Below are positions 33,674 through 42,474 of a DNA stretch of 64,000 nucleotides, piece by piece; the first letter of the stretch is position 1, and the number at the start of each line of letters is the position of its first letter. This stretch comes from Belnapia mucosa (GTDB lineage: Bacteria; Pseudomonadota; Alphaproteobacteria; Acetobacterales; Acetobacteraceae): the NCBI RefSeq assembly GCF_016775475.1, contig NZ_JAEUXJ010000009.1:62001-126000 (forward strand). The letters run 5' to 3'. A program made the position numbers and the translations under genes. Under the pieces are notes generated by a model that was given only the letters and a program-made list of their open reading frames with translations, was not told the DNA's origin and searched no databases.

Positions 33674-33681
33674 GTGGAACG
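33666..33681. promoter_or_regulatory. parS-like ParB binding site 2
   Basis: TGTTTCACGTGGAACG, again 14 of 16 to the parS consensus and identical to site 1 over the first 15 bases, 34 bp away. It spans the mnmG stop/rsmG start junction. Confidence 0.85.
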
Positions 33682-35541
33682 CATCTCGGCACGACGCAGA
33701 TGGGTCGCCAGCGCCGCCAGAGCCGCGGGCGTGACCCCTGCCACACGCCCGGCGCTACCAAGCGTCGCAGGCCGCGCCACCGAGAGGCGCTGCCGCATCT
33801 CCGCAGAAAGACCAGCGACATCGCTGAAGTCGAGCACCGAGGGAATGGCCAGCCTTTCCTCGCGCTCCAGCAAGCGACGCTCCGCATCCTGCCGTTCGAG
33901 ATAGGGTGCGTAGAGCGCCTGCGCTTCCAGCTCCGCCCGCACTCGCGCCGGCAACTCGGCTAGCCAGGGAAAGACCCGGTCCAGCGCTTCCGGCCGTGCT
34001 GCCGGCAAGGCCAGCACCTCAAGCACGGAACGTCGCCGCCCATCCTGATTCACGGCGATGCCGGCTGCCGCGTATTGGGCAGGGCTCCGCCCATCCTGCC
34101 GTGCCTGATCCAGCGCCGACGCTACTGCATCCTTGAAAACAGCATGGGCAGCAGCCCGGCCGGTCCCGACGCACCCCCAGGCGAGGCCCCGATCCGTCAG
34201 CCGCAGCGCCGCATTGTCCGCCCGCAGCGCCAGCCGGTATTCCGACCGCGCCGTCAGCATCCGATAGGGCTCAGTCACGCCTTGCAGGACTAGGTCATCA
34301 ATGAGTACGCCGGTATAGGCTTCCGCTCGCGTGAGCACACGATCCGCCTCGCCCCCGCCGGCCGTGCGAGCAGCATTCAGCCCCGCCATCAGGCCCTGCG
34401 CCGCCGCTTCCTCATACCCGGTCGTGCCGTTGATCTGCCCGGCCAGGAACAAGCCCGGGACGGACCGCACCTCCAGGCTCGGCCGAAGCGCCCGCGGGTC
34501 GATGAAATCGTATTCGATGGCATAGCCCGGCCGCAGGATACGCGCGCGTTCCAGCCCAGGCATGGAGGCGATCATCGCCGCCTGGACCTCCTCCGGCAGG
34601 CTGGTCGAGATGCCGTTCGGGTAGACGGTGTCGTCGTCCAGCCCCTCGGGCTCGAGGAAGATCTGGTGCCGCTCCCGCTCGGCGAAGCGAACCACCTTGT
34701 CCTCGATCGAGGGACAGTAGCGCGGCCCCGTGCCGCTGATCCGCCCACCATAGACTGCGCTGCGGCCGAGATTGGCGCGGATCAGCGCATGCGTCGCCGG
34801 CGTCGTCATGGTGATGGCACAGGCGACCTGCCGGTTCTCGATCCGCTCCGTCATCCAGGACAGCGGCTCCGGCGGATCATCCCCCGGCTGCGCCTCCAGC
34901 CCTGCCCAATCGATGGTCCGGCCATCCAGCCGCGGCGGCGTGCCCGTTTTCAAGCGGCCGAACGGCAGATTCAGCCGCGCCAGGGTCTGCGCCAGGCCGA
35001 TCGACGGCGCCTCGCCCATCCGCCCCGCCGGCAGCCGCGTTTCGCCAATGTGGATCTCGCCCTGCAGGAAGGTGCCAGTGGTGATCACCACCGCTCCGGC
35101 GCCGATCCGCCTCCCGCCTGCCGTCACCACCCCGGCCACCCAGCCGGCGGCATCCAGCAGCAGATCCTCCGCCGCATCCGCCTCCAGGCTCAGCCCGTCC
35201 TGCGCCCGAAGCAGCGTTTGCACCGCTTGGCGATACAGCCGCCGATCAGCCTGTGCCCGCGGCCCGCGCACGGCCGGCCCCTTGCTGCGGTTGAGCAGCT
35301 TGAAATGGATGCCGGCCGCATCGGCCGCACGGGCCATGATGCCGTCGAGCGCATCGATCTCCCGCGCCAGATGTCCCTTGCCGATCCCGCCGATGGCGGG
35401 GTTGCAGGACATCTCGCCGAGGGTTTCCAGCCTATGCGTCAGCAGCAGCGTCTGGGCGCCACAGCGCGCTGCTGCCGCTGCCGCCTCGCAGCCGGCATGG
35501 CCGCCGCCGATCACCACCACATCGTAATGCGCGTCGTACAT
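33670..35541 (-). CDS. mnmG: tRNA U34 carboxymethylaminomethyl modification enzyme MnmG
   Basis: 623 aa FAD enzyme working with MnmE at the wobble uridine. VVVIGGGHAGCEAA (about 7-20) is the FAD fingerprint; MSCNPAIGGIGKGHL, the Cys-containing CPSIEDKV block and the C-terminal helical tRNA-binding region are present. The ATG at 35541 was chosen because the conserved N-terminus MYDAHYDVVVIGGG starts there. It is separated from mnmE only by a 209-aa unknown gene. Confidence 0.96.
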   Translation of the reverse strand: MYDAHYDVVVIGGGHAGCEAAAAAARCGAQTLLLTHRLETLGEMSCNPAIGGIGKGHLAREIDALDGIMARAADAAGIHFKLLNRSKGPAVRGPRAQADRRLYRQAVQTLLRAQDGLSLEADAAEDLLLDAAGWVAGVVTAGGRRIGAGAVVITTGTFLQGEIHIGETRLPAGRMGEAPSIGLAQTLARLNLPFGRLKTGTPPRLDGRTIDWAGLEAQPGDDPPEPLSWMTERIENRQVACAITMTTPATHALIRANLGRSAVYGGRISGTGPRYCPSIEDKVVRFAERERHQIFLEPEGLDDDTVYPNGISTSLPEEVQAAMIASMPGLERARILRPGYAIEYDFIDPRALRPSLEVRSVPGLFLAGQINGTTGYEEAAAQGLMAGLNAARTAGGGEADRVLTRAEAYTGVLIDDLVLQGVTEPYRMLTARSEYRLALRADNAALRLTDRGLAWGCVGTGRAAAHAVFKDAVASALDQARQDGRSPAQYAAAGIAVNQDGRRRSVLEVLALPAARPEALDRVFPWLAELPARVRAELEAQALYAPYLERQDAERRLLEREERLAIPSVLDFSDVAGLSAEMRQRLSVARPATLGSAGRVAGVTPAALAALATHLRRAEMRST

Positions 35542-35548
35542 GCCCGCC

Positions 35549-36178
35549 CTATAGCATCGATCCGCCGGCCAGGCTGAAACCCATTGCCCGCTGCCACAGC
35601 GTCTGGGCAAAGCGCGGATCGGCCAGGACCGCCTCCGCCTCCACCTCGCCCCGGGTGATGGTGCCCTTGAGCCCCGCCAGCGTCATCTCATCCAGTGCCA
35701 CGGCCACGCCGGAGGTGATCGCATAGCCCAGCACCCGGCCGAGCCGCGCCCCAAGTATCGTTCCTGGTGCCTCATGCTCGGCCAGGACCTCGTCCAGGAC
35801 CCAGACCTCGCCACCGAGCAATGCATCCTCAAGGACCAGCCCCGCATCCGGATGCGGCCCGAGCACGCGGAAGACCGAGAGCCAGGACCGGGTCAGGGCG
35901 TTCAGCACCAGCACCGCCTCGCCCCGCAGCCGTGCATGCTGTCGCGCGATGCGGTCGATGGCCCGGCTGCGCCCTGGCGGCGCGGTGTAGATGGCGAGGT
36001 CGAAGGCATAGGCCAACTCCCCCTCATCCAGCTGCGCCAGCTCCCGATCGACATGAAGGCCCAGGCGCTTCGCCTGCTCCACCATCTTCGGCATCGGGAC
36101 GGACCGCACCGCCATGTCCTGGAAGCGCTGCCGTGCCGCTGCGGCCCGCCGCGCTTCGGCTTGCCAATCCCTGTCCAT
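35549..36178 (-). CDS. Conserved hypothetical protein between mnmE and mnmG
   Basis: 209 aa; I do not recognise the family. It has no signal peptide or clear membrane helix, is rich in Ala, Leu and Arg, and looks mostly helical. Stretches that look conserved include FQDMAVRSVPMPKMVEQAKRL near 19-39, GRSRAIDRIARQHARL near 69-84, and LNALTRSWLSVFRV near 92-105. It lies 2 bp after the mnmE stop and 7 bp before mnmG, so it is part of the tRNA-modification operon. A role with MnmEG is suggested only by position. Confidence 0.75.
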   Translation of the reverse strand: MDRDWQAEARRAAAARQRFQDMAVRSVPMPKMVEQAKRLGLHVDRELAQLDEGELAYAFDLAIYTAPPGRSRAIDRIARQHARLRGEAVLVLNALTRSWLSVFRVLGPHPDAGLVLEDALLGGEVWVLDEVLAEHEAPGTILGARLGRVLGYAITSGVAVALDEMTLAGLKGTITRGEVEAEAVLADPRFAQTLWQRAMGFSLAGGSML

Positions 36179-36180
36179 GC

Positions 36181-37488
36181 CTATTTCCCGATGCAGAATT
36201 CGCCGAAGACCAGATCCAGCACGGCCTCAACGCCGATATGGCCGGTGATGCGCCCGATGGCCCGCAAAGCCGCCCGCAAGGCCTCGGCCCGCAGCTCCGG
36301 CACCGGCGCCACCTCCAGCTCCCCGAGCCAGGAGACGGCATCCTGGAGCGCCGCCCGGTGCCGTGGCCGGGTCAGGGTCGCTTCGCCCATGGTGCTGGCG
36401 CGGGACACCGCCTCGGCCTCCAGCCGCAAATGCAGGGCATCCAGCCCCGCCCCGCTCCGCGCCGAGACGTGCAGGCCCTCCGGCATCCCGGCCGCCACCG
36501 GCAGATCGACCTTATTCACCACCACCAGCGCCCCAGGCCCCATCAGGGCCAGGGTGTCGGCATCCGGCGGCTCGTCAGCGGCGAAGACCAGCAGGCGCAG
36601 ATCCGCCTCCCCGGCCCGAAGCCGGGCACGGCGCACGCCCTCCGCCTCGATCTCATCCAGCGCCTCGCGCAGCCCAGCGGTATCCGCGAGCGTCACCGGA
36701 ATCCCGGCCAGGTCCAGCCGCGCCTCCACCACATCCCGCGTCGTACCGGCGCGGGCGGAGACGATCGCCGCCTCCCGCCCCACCAGCGCATTCAGCAGCG
36801 AGGATTTGCCGGCATTCGGCGCGCCGAGGATCGCCACCAGCAACCCCTCCCGCAGCCGCTCGCCCCGGCCGCCATCGGCCAGATGCGCCAGGATCTCCGC
36901 CCGCAGCACGGCCGCCGCCGCGGCAACCTCGTCATCCAACCCGGCCGGCAGGTCCTCATCCTCGAATTCGATGAAGGCCTCCTGCCGAGCCAGCAGCGCC
37001 GTCAGCCGCGCCGCCCAGCTACCATAGAGCCGCGCCAGCGCCCCTCCCGCCTGCCTCAGCGCCTGCCGCCGCTGCGCCGCGGTCTCGGCCTCGATCAGGT
37101 CGGCGATGCCCTCGGCCGCGGTCAGGTCGAGCTTGCCATGCAGGAAGGCCCGGCGGGTGAACTCGCCCGGCTCGGCGGGCCGCGCCCCGGCTGCCACCAG
37201 CGCCTCCGCCACGCCGGCCACCACCGCCGGCCCGCCATGCAGATGGAATTCGGCGCTGTCCTCGCCGGTGTAGCTGGCCGGACCCGGGAACCAGAGTAGC
37301 AGCGCCTGATCCAGCGCCTCACCAGTTCCAGGATGCCGCAGGCGCCGCAGCGAGGCCCGGCGCGGCTCCGGCACCCGCTCCGCCAGAGCCTCCAGAAGGC
37401 CGCGCGTCGCCGGGCCCGAGATCCGCATCACCGCCACTGCGGCCCGGCCGGCGCCGGAGGCCAGGGCGAAGATCGTATCACCGTTCAT
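36181..37488 (-). CDS. mnmE: tRNA modification GTPase MnmE
   Basis: 435 aa. An N-terminal tetrahydrofolate-binding domain (DTIFALASGAGRAAVAVMRI) is followed by a helical domain and an inserted G domain. GAPNAGKSSLLNAL is G1, DTAGLRE is G3 and NKVD is G4. The protein ends in the catalytic C-I-G-K. It works with MnmG. First gene of the mnmE-unknown-mnmG-rsmG-parA-parB block; the ferredoxin-like gene ends 6 bp upstream. Confidence 0.97.
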   Translation of the reverse strand: MNGDTIFALASGAGRAAVAVMRISGPATRGLLEALAERVPEPRRASLRRLRHPGTGEALDQALLLWFPGPASYTGEDSAEFHLHGGPAVVAGVAEALVAAGARPAEPGEFTRRAFLHGKLDLTAAEGIADLIEAETAAQRRQALRQAGGALARLYGSWAARLTALLARQEAFIEFEDEDLPAGLDDEVAAAAAVLRAEILAHLADGGRGERLREGLLVAILGAPNAGKSSLLNALVGREAAIVSARAGTTRDVVEARLDLAGIPVTLADTAGLREALDEIEAEGVRRARLRAGEADLRLLVFAADEPPDADTLALMGPGALVVVNKVDLPVAAGMPEGLHVSARSGAGLDALHLRLEAEAVSRASTMGEATLTRPRHRAALQDAVSWLGELEVAPVPELRAEALRAALRAIGRITGHIGVEAVLDLVFGEFCIGK

Positions 37489-37494
37489 GCAATT

Positions 37495-37851
37495 TCACCG
37501 CTTGGGTGGCGGCACGTCCTTCTCCGTCAGCATCAGCCGCGGCACCCGTCCACCTTCGGCCAGATGCGCAGTCAGGATCTCGTCCACATCCGCCGGCGTC
37601 TCCGGTTGGTACCAGATACCCTCGGGGTAGATCACCAGCGTCGGGCCGAACTCGCAGCGGTCGAGGCAGCCAGCCTGGTTGATCCGCACCCCCTTCAGCC
37701 CAAGCTCCTTCGCCCGTACCTTCATATAGTCCCGCAGCTTCTCGCTGCCGCGGGCGGCGCAGGACCCGCGCGGATGCCCATCGGGCCGGCGGTTGCAGCA
37801 GACGAAGACATGGGCCTGGAAATAGGGCGGCGGATCACGGAATTCGGCCAC
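37495..37851 (-). CDS. Thioredoxin-like (2Fe-2S) ferredoxin domain protein
   Basis: 118 aa. Thioredoxin-like 2Fe-2S layout with cysteines in VFVCCNRR (about 18-19), GSCAARGS (31), and AGCLDRC (about 62 and 66). These proteins resemble Clostridium-type [2Fe-2S] ferredoxins and NuoE C-terminal domains; the redox partner here is unknown. It is 6 bp upstream of mnmE and probably co-transcribed. Confidence 0.88.
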   Translation of the reverse strand: MAEFRDPPPYFQAHVFVCCNRRPDGHPRGSCAARGSEKLRDYMKVRAKELGLKGVRINQAGCLDRCEFGPTLVIYPEGIWYQPETPADVDEILTAHLAEGGRVPRLMLTEKDVPPPKR

Positions 37852-37965
37852 GGCGGGGCTCCGGAAGGGTGCATGTCATGTAGCGGCGCGGCCCCCCCGG
37901 GGCCAGGGTCCGCTCCCGCGAATGCTTGACGGAATCCGGGGCGCGGTGTGCCATCCTCCGTCGCC

Positions 37966-38505
37966 ATGCCCTACCTGACCCTGCACTCCCCGCTCGGCGA
38001 ACTCACCGTCTTCGAGGCGGATGACGCCATCGTCGCCCTCGACTGGGGGCGCGCCCATGGCGGCGATGCGGCCGCGCCGACGCCCCTGCTGCGTGAGGCG
38101 GCGGAGCAACTTCACGACTATTTCGACGGCAAGCGCCGGCATTTCGACCTGTCCCTGGCGCCAGAGGGCAGCGCCTTCCGGCGCAGCGTCTGGGCCGCGC
38201 TCTGCCGCATCCCGCCGGGGGAGACCCGGTCCTATATCGACATTGCGCGGGAAATCGGCTGCCGCTCGCCCCGCGCCATAGGCCAGGCGAATGGCGCCAA
38301 CCCCATCCCCATCCTCGTGCCCTGCCACCGCGTGGTGGCGGCGGGCGGTGGCATCGGCGGCTATTCCGGGGATGGTGGCCTCGCCACCAAGCGCTTCCTG
38401 CTGGCCCTTGAAGCGCGTGGAGTTTCGCGTCAGGAAGCCGCAACGCTTTCCCTCTTCCCCGCCGAATCCATCGCCCCGGCGGCCCGGCAAGGAACCCCCC
38501 GATGA
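37966..38505 (+). CDS. ogt: Methylated-DNA-protein-cysteine methyltransferase
   Basis: 179 aa. The active-site motif is PCHRV in PIPILVPCHRVVAAGGGIGGYSG (around residue 121), and the DNA-recognition helix contains SPRAIGQANGANP. It repairs O6-alkylguanine by suicidal transfer to the cysteine. The ATG at 37966 starts the conserved MPYLTLHSPLGELTVFE. The C-terminal tail after about 160 is extra. It overlaps the next gene by 4 bp (ATGA). Confidence 0.92.
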   Translation: MPYLTLHSPLGELTVFEADDAIVALDWGRAHGGDAAAPTPLLREAAEQLHDYFDGKRRHFDLSLAPEGSAFRRSVWAALCRIPPGETRSYIDIAREIGCRSPRAIGQANGANPIPILVPCHRVVAAGGGIGGYSGDGGLATKRFLLALEARGVSRQEAATLSLFPAESIAPAARQGTPR

Positions 38506-39470
38506 ACCACGCCATCCGCGTCCATGAGCACGGCGGTCCCGAGAAGCTGATCTGGGAGGAGGTACCGCAGCCGGACCCGAAGCCGGGCGAGGTGCTGGTC
38601 CGGCACAAGGCGGTCGGGCTGAACTATATCGACGTCTATTTCCGCACCGGCCTCTACAAGGCCCCCAGCATGCCGGTCACGATCGGCATGGAAGGCGCGG
38701 GCCTGGTCGAGGCGGTGGGCGATGGCGTCACCGATCTGAAGGTCGGCGACCGCGTCGCCTATGCCGGCGCCCTCGGCGCCTATGCCGAGGCCCGCTGCGC
38801 CCCGGCCGATCGGCTGGTGAAGATCCCCGAGGGGATCGAGTTCACCCAGGCCGCGGCGATGATGCTGCAGGGCATGACCGCGCAGTTCCTGGTCAAGCGC
38901 ACCTATGCCGTGAAGCGGAGCGACACCATCCTGGTGCATGCTGCGGCGGGCGGCGTCGGCAGCATCCTGGTGCAATGGGCGAAGCATCTCGGCGCCACCG
39001 TCATCGGCGTGGTCTCGACGCAGGAGAAGGCCGATCTCATCAAGGGGCTCGGCGCCGACTACGCCCTGCTGACCAGCGAGAACATCCCCGCCCGGGTGCG
39101 GGAGATCACCAACGGCGCCATGCTGCCCGTGGTCTATGACAGCGTCGGCAAGGACACCTTCACCACCTCGCTCGACTGCCTCCGCCCCTTCGGCCTAATG
39201 ATCAGCTACGGCAATGCCTCCGGCCCCGTCACCACCGATCTCGGCGTGCTGGCCGCCAAGGGCTCGCTCTACGTCACCCGCCCCACCCTCAACACCTATA
39301 CCGCTAAGCGCGACGACCTGGTCGCCACGGCGAAGGACCTGTTCGAGGTGGTGGGCTCGGGCGCGGTGAAGATCGCGGTGAACCAGACCTATCCGCTGAA
39401 GGATGCAGCGGAAGGCCATCGCGCGCTGGAAGCCCGGAAAACTACCGGCAGCACCGTCTTCATCCCCTAA
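38502..39470 (+). CDS. Quinone oxidoreductase, zinc-independent MDR family
   Basis: 322 aa. The family blocks NYIDVYFRTGLYK, PVTIGMEGAGLVEAVG and HAAAGGVGSILVQWAKHLGA (Rossmann nucleotide site) match bacterial NADPH:quinone oxidoreductase (QorA type). No zinc ligands are seen. It probably reduces quinones or enones in the cytosol. The ATG overlaps the ogt stop. It is followed after 58 bp by a LysR gene. Confidence 0.9.
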   Translation: MNHAIRVHEHGGPEKLIWEEVPQPDPKPGEVLVRHKAVGLNYIDVYFRTGLYKAPSMPVTIGMEGAGLVEAVGDGVTDLKVGDRVAYAGALGAYAEARCAPADRLVKIPEGIEFTQAAAMMLQGMTAQFLVKRTYAVKRSDTILVHAAAGGVGSILVQWAKHLGATVIGVVSTQEKADLIKGLGADYALLTSENIPARVREITNGAMLPVVYDSVGKDTFTTSLDCLRPFGLMISYGNASGPVTTDLGVLAAKGSLYVTRPTLNTYTAKRDDLVATAKDLFEVVGSGAVKIAVNQTYPLKDAAEGHRALEARKTTGSTVFIP

Positions 39471-39528
39471 TACAACTCAACCTCCAGGCAAGGAGCCGGA
39501 GGTTTTCCGGCAGGAAAATTTCCGGCCC

Positions 39529-40437
39529 ATGGACAGGCTGCAGCAGCTCACGGTCTTCCGGCGCGTGGTGGAGACCGGGAACATCACCCGCGCCGCCCGT
39601 GACCTGGCGATGAGCCAGCCCAGCGTCTCCCGCATCGTGGCCGAGCTGGAACACCGGCTCGGCGTGCCGCTGCTGCTCCGCTCGCCGCGCGGCCTGACCC
39701 CGACCGAGGCCGGCCAAGCCTTCCATGCCGAGACGGTCCGCATCCTCGATGAGCTGGAGGAGGCGGAGGCCAGCCTGCGCGGCGCCCAGGCCGCCCTGTC
39801 GGGCCCGGTCCGCATCGCCTGCGTCGCCGCCTTTTTCGACGCGGTCCTCCTGCCCTGGCTGAAGGACTTCCTCCTCGCCCATCCGGACGTCACGCTCGAT
39901 GCCCGGCTCGCCTCGAAGCAGGTTGACCTGATCGAGGAAGGCATCGACCTCGCCGTCCGCTTCGGCCCGATCCGGGAGCAGAGCCTGATCGTCCGCAAGC
40001 TCGGCCGGATCGACTTCGCCCTCTTCGCCTCGCCCACCTATCTGGAACGGGCTGGCACGCCGGAGACGCCGGAGGAGCTGGCGCAGCATGATTTCTGCCG
40101 CCTGACCGTCGGACGGCTCGACGGCACGCTGATCCTGGACGGGCCGGATGGCCGTACCGTCTCGGTCGAGACGCATGGGCGTTTCAGCGGCGACAATATC
40201 GACACCACCAGCCAGGCCGCCCGGCTCGGCCTTGGCATCGCGCTGCTGGCGCCCTGGAGCGTCGGCGAGGACCTTGCCGCCGGTCGGCTGGTCCCGGTCC
40301 TGCCCGGCTGGCGGACGGAGCCGCGCGATGTCCATGCCGCCTGGCCCGGCACCCATAGCCTGCCGCGCCGGGTTCGCGCCGTGCTCGATGTGCTGGTCGA
40401 AAAGGCCGCGTCCGAGCCGCGCCTCAAGGCGCGCTAG
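39529..40437 (+). CDS. LysR family transcriptional regulator
   Basis: 302 aa. The N-terminal winged HTH (about 1-60: MDRLQQLTVFRRVVETGN, then AARDLAMSQPSVSRIVAELE) is followed by a periplasmic-binding-like effector domain. It resembles the CrgA/YafC-type group. It reads in the same direction as qor, so it may be co-transcribed; its target is unknown. A terminator starts in its stop codon. Confidence 0.92.
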   Translation: MDRLQQLTVFRRVVETGNITRAARDLAMSQPSVSRIVAELEHRLGVPLLLRSPRGLTPTEAGQAFHAETVRILDELEEAEASLRGAQAALSGPVRIACVAAFFDAVLLPWLKDFLLAHPDVTLDARLASKQVDLIEEGIDLAVRFGPIREQSLIVRKLGRIDFALFASPTYLERAGTPETPEELAQHDFCRLTVGRLDGTLILDGPDGRTVSVETHGRFSGDNIDTTSQAARLGLGIALLAPWSVGEDLAAGRLVPVLPGWRTEPRDVHAAWPGTHSLPRRVRAVLDVLVEKAASEPRLKAR

Positions 40438-40468
40438 ACCGGCTGAAGCCGGTCCAGCCTTTTGTTTT
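40437..40468 (+). terminator. Rho-independent terminator after lysR
   Basis: A 7-bp perfect stem (GACCGGC / GCCGGTC) with a TGAA loop, followed by CAGCCTTTTGTTTT. The stem begins at the last base of the lysR TAG. A second hairpin (GTCCGGCG-TTCA-CGCCGGAC, 40486-40505) contains the stop codon of the convergent GNAT gene in its loop. Confidence 0.8.
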
Positions 40469-40494
40469 GCCGTGTTTTCCGAGTCGTCCGGCGT

Positions 40495-41256
40495 TCACGC
40501 CGGACTTGAAAACGCTTTGGGCGGCCTGATCCGGTAGCGGTAGCGATAGGCCTCCCGCAGCCCGACCCGCGCCTGCAGGGCGAGCGACGCCGCATTGGTC
40601 GAGGCCACCTGCGCCCAGAGAATGCTGGCGCCCTGCCCCGCCGCCCAGGCCGCGGTGGCACGGACCAGCCGTTCAGCGAGGCCTCGGCGGCGGAATTCCG
40701 GTCGCACCGCCAGGTCGAAGAAGCCGCAATAGGGCCCGTCTACCACGGCGAAGAGGCAGGCGGCGGCCACCCCATCCTCCCGCAGCAGCAGCCAACCGCC
40801 GGTGGCGGCCAGCAGTTCCGGCATGCGCAGCTTCTCGGCCCGCCGCGCCGCGCCCTGGTATTCGGCCGTCGCCACCACCGCCATCCAGTCCGGCTCCGGC
40901 CCCGCCAGCACCTCCACTGCCGGGTCCTCCACCGGCGGGACGGCGCCGCTGAGAACCAGGCTCTCCTCCCCCTCGGCATAGTCCCGTGCCGCCAGCAGCG
41001 CCTCCAGCCCCGGCGGGTCGAGCGGCGTCAGCCGGAAGCGCGTCGGCAGGCCGAGCCGGGTATAGAGCGCCTCGATCCGCGCGATGCGGGCCGGCAGGCC
41101 AGGGTCTTCCGACGGGTCGAGCGAGCTCACGGCATTGCCGCGGCCGGTGCCGCCGAGGAAGGCCTTGACCACGAAGGGCCCGTCGAAGGCCTGACGCGGC
41201 GCCGGCAGGGCGGTCAGGCAGGCGCGCTCCAGCGCCGCGACATCCCGGGCGGGCAT
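40495..41256 (-). CDS. GNAT family N-acetyltransferase
   Basis: 253 aa. The acetyl-CoA signature is VRPEFRRRGLAERLVRATAAW (near 188-208), preceded by FFDLAVRPEF and followed by VASTNAASLALQARVGL (motif B). The N-terminal 110 residues look like a degenerate second GNAT fold. The substrate is unknown. It starts 1 bp within the end of tctC (TGATG) and is probably translated with it. Confidence 0.85.
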   Translation of the reverse strand: MPARDVAALERACLTALPAPRQAFDGPFVVKAFLGGTGRGNAVSSLDPSEDPGLPARIARIEALYTRLGLPTRFRLTPLDPPGLEALLAARDYAEGEESLVLSGAVPPVEDPAVEVLAGPEPDWMAVVATAEYQGAARRAEKLRMPELLAATGGWLLLREDGVAAACLFAVVDGPYCGFFDLAVRPEFRRRGLAERLVRATAAWAAGQGASILWAQVASTNAASLALQARVGLREAYRYRYRIRPPKAFSSPA

Positions 41257-42227
41257 CAGCCGGCCGTCAGGTTCAGCCGGCGGATCAGCGCCTCCTCCCG
41301 CGCCACCGTCTCGCGCAGCATCGCTCCATAGGCGGCGCTGTCGCGGTATTCGTCGGGCATGTCGAAGCGATCGAGCACGGCGCGGAATTCCTCGGTCTGC
41401 TGCGCGGCGGCGAAGGCGTCGTGCAGGATGCGGGTGACGGCTGGGTCCAGCCCGGCCGGCGCCACCAGGCCGAAGGGTGTCGTCACCACCATGTCGTAGC
41501 CCAGCTCCTTCAGCGTCGGGGCCTGCGGCCAGCGGCGCAGCCGCTCCGCCGTCCAGACATGGAGGAACTGCGCCTGCCCGCCATCGACCAGGGCGCCGAG
41601 GCCGGAGCCGCCCGCCATGACATCGATATGCCCGCCGAGCAGCGCCTGGGAGCCGTCCGCATCGCCGCGGAAGGGCACATGGACCATCTCCACCCCCTCC
41701 CGCTGCGCCAGCTCCGCCATCGTGACATGCGGCGTGCCGTTGACGCCGGTGGAGCCGAAGGAGAGCTGGCCCGGCCGCCGCCGCGCCTCGGCCAGGACAT
41801 CGGCCCAGCCATTCGGGAAGCGCCCCGTCTTGGCGATGACGACATAGCTGTAGCCCGTCACGCTCATCACCGGGGTGAAGTCCCGCAGCGTGTCATAGGG
41901 CAGCTTCTGCAGGAGCTGGACGCGGATCGCCGAGGCCGGGAGCTGCGTCAGCAGATAGCCATCCGGCCGCGCCCGCGCGACCATGGAGGCGCCGAGGGTG
42001 TTCGCCGCACCCGGCTTGTTGTCCACCACCACCTGCTGCGGCAGGCGGCGGGATGCGCCCTCGGCCAGGGCGCGCAGGGTCACGTCGGTGGTGCCGCCAG
42101 GCGGGAAGGGGACGATCAGGGTGATGGGCCGGTTGGGAAAGCCCGATTGCGCCCGCGCCACCCAGGGCGCTGTCAGCAGCCCCGCCACCAACACCCGCCG
42201 TCCCGTCGCCATGCTCCGTCCCGCCAT
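41256..42227 (-). CDS. Tripartite tricarboxylate transporter substrate-binding protein (TctC/Bug)
   Basis: 323 aa. A signal with a twin-arginine look (ATGRRVLVAGLLTAPWVARAQ) precedes the TctC domain: RPITLIVPFPPGGTTDVTLR, VVVDNKPGAANTLG and GYLLTQLPAS. Bug/TctC proteins bind carboxylates in the periplasm. No TctA or TctB is nearby, so it is an orphan, as is usual in this group. The ATG at 42227 follows AGAGGTG. An upstream 247-bp gap to the HD gene has no gene that I can support. Confidence 0.88.
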   Translation of the reverse strand: MAGRSMATGRRVLVAGLLTAPWVARAQSGFPNRPITLIVPFPPGGTTDVTLRALAEGASRRLPQQVVVDNKPGAANTLGASMVARARPDGYLLTQLPASAIRVQLLQKLPYDTLRDFTPVMSVTGYSYVVIAKTGRFPNGWADVLAEARRRPGQLSFGSTGVNGTPHVTMAELAQREGVEMVHVPFRGDADGSQALLGGHIDVMAGGSGLGALVDGGQAQFLHVWTAERLRRWPQAPTLKELGYDMVVTTPFGLVAPAGLDPAVTRILHDAFAAAQQTEEFRAVLDRFDMPDEYRDSAAYGAMLRETVAREEALIRRLNLTAG

Positions 42228-42474
42228 TCCCGCACCTCTGTCCTTGCTGGTTGTGTGCATCCTGCCACCAGCACGGTTCTCTTGCTGGTGACACGCCCTT
42301 GTTACTTCCCCTATCGCCGGTTCAGCGTCTCGCGACTGCCATCCCGTAAAGCGATATGCGATATCCGATTTCAGGGACGCCGGCCGAGCATCCCGGGACC
42401 GCGACCCCCCCCTTTTCGCGCTCTCGGGCCATCCCCCCACAGCCGGCCGGCGTCCCGGGTTTCCCCAAGCTTCG

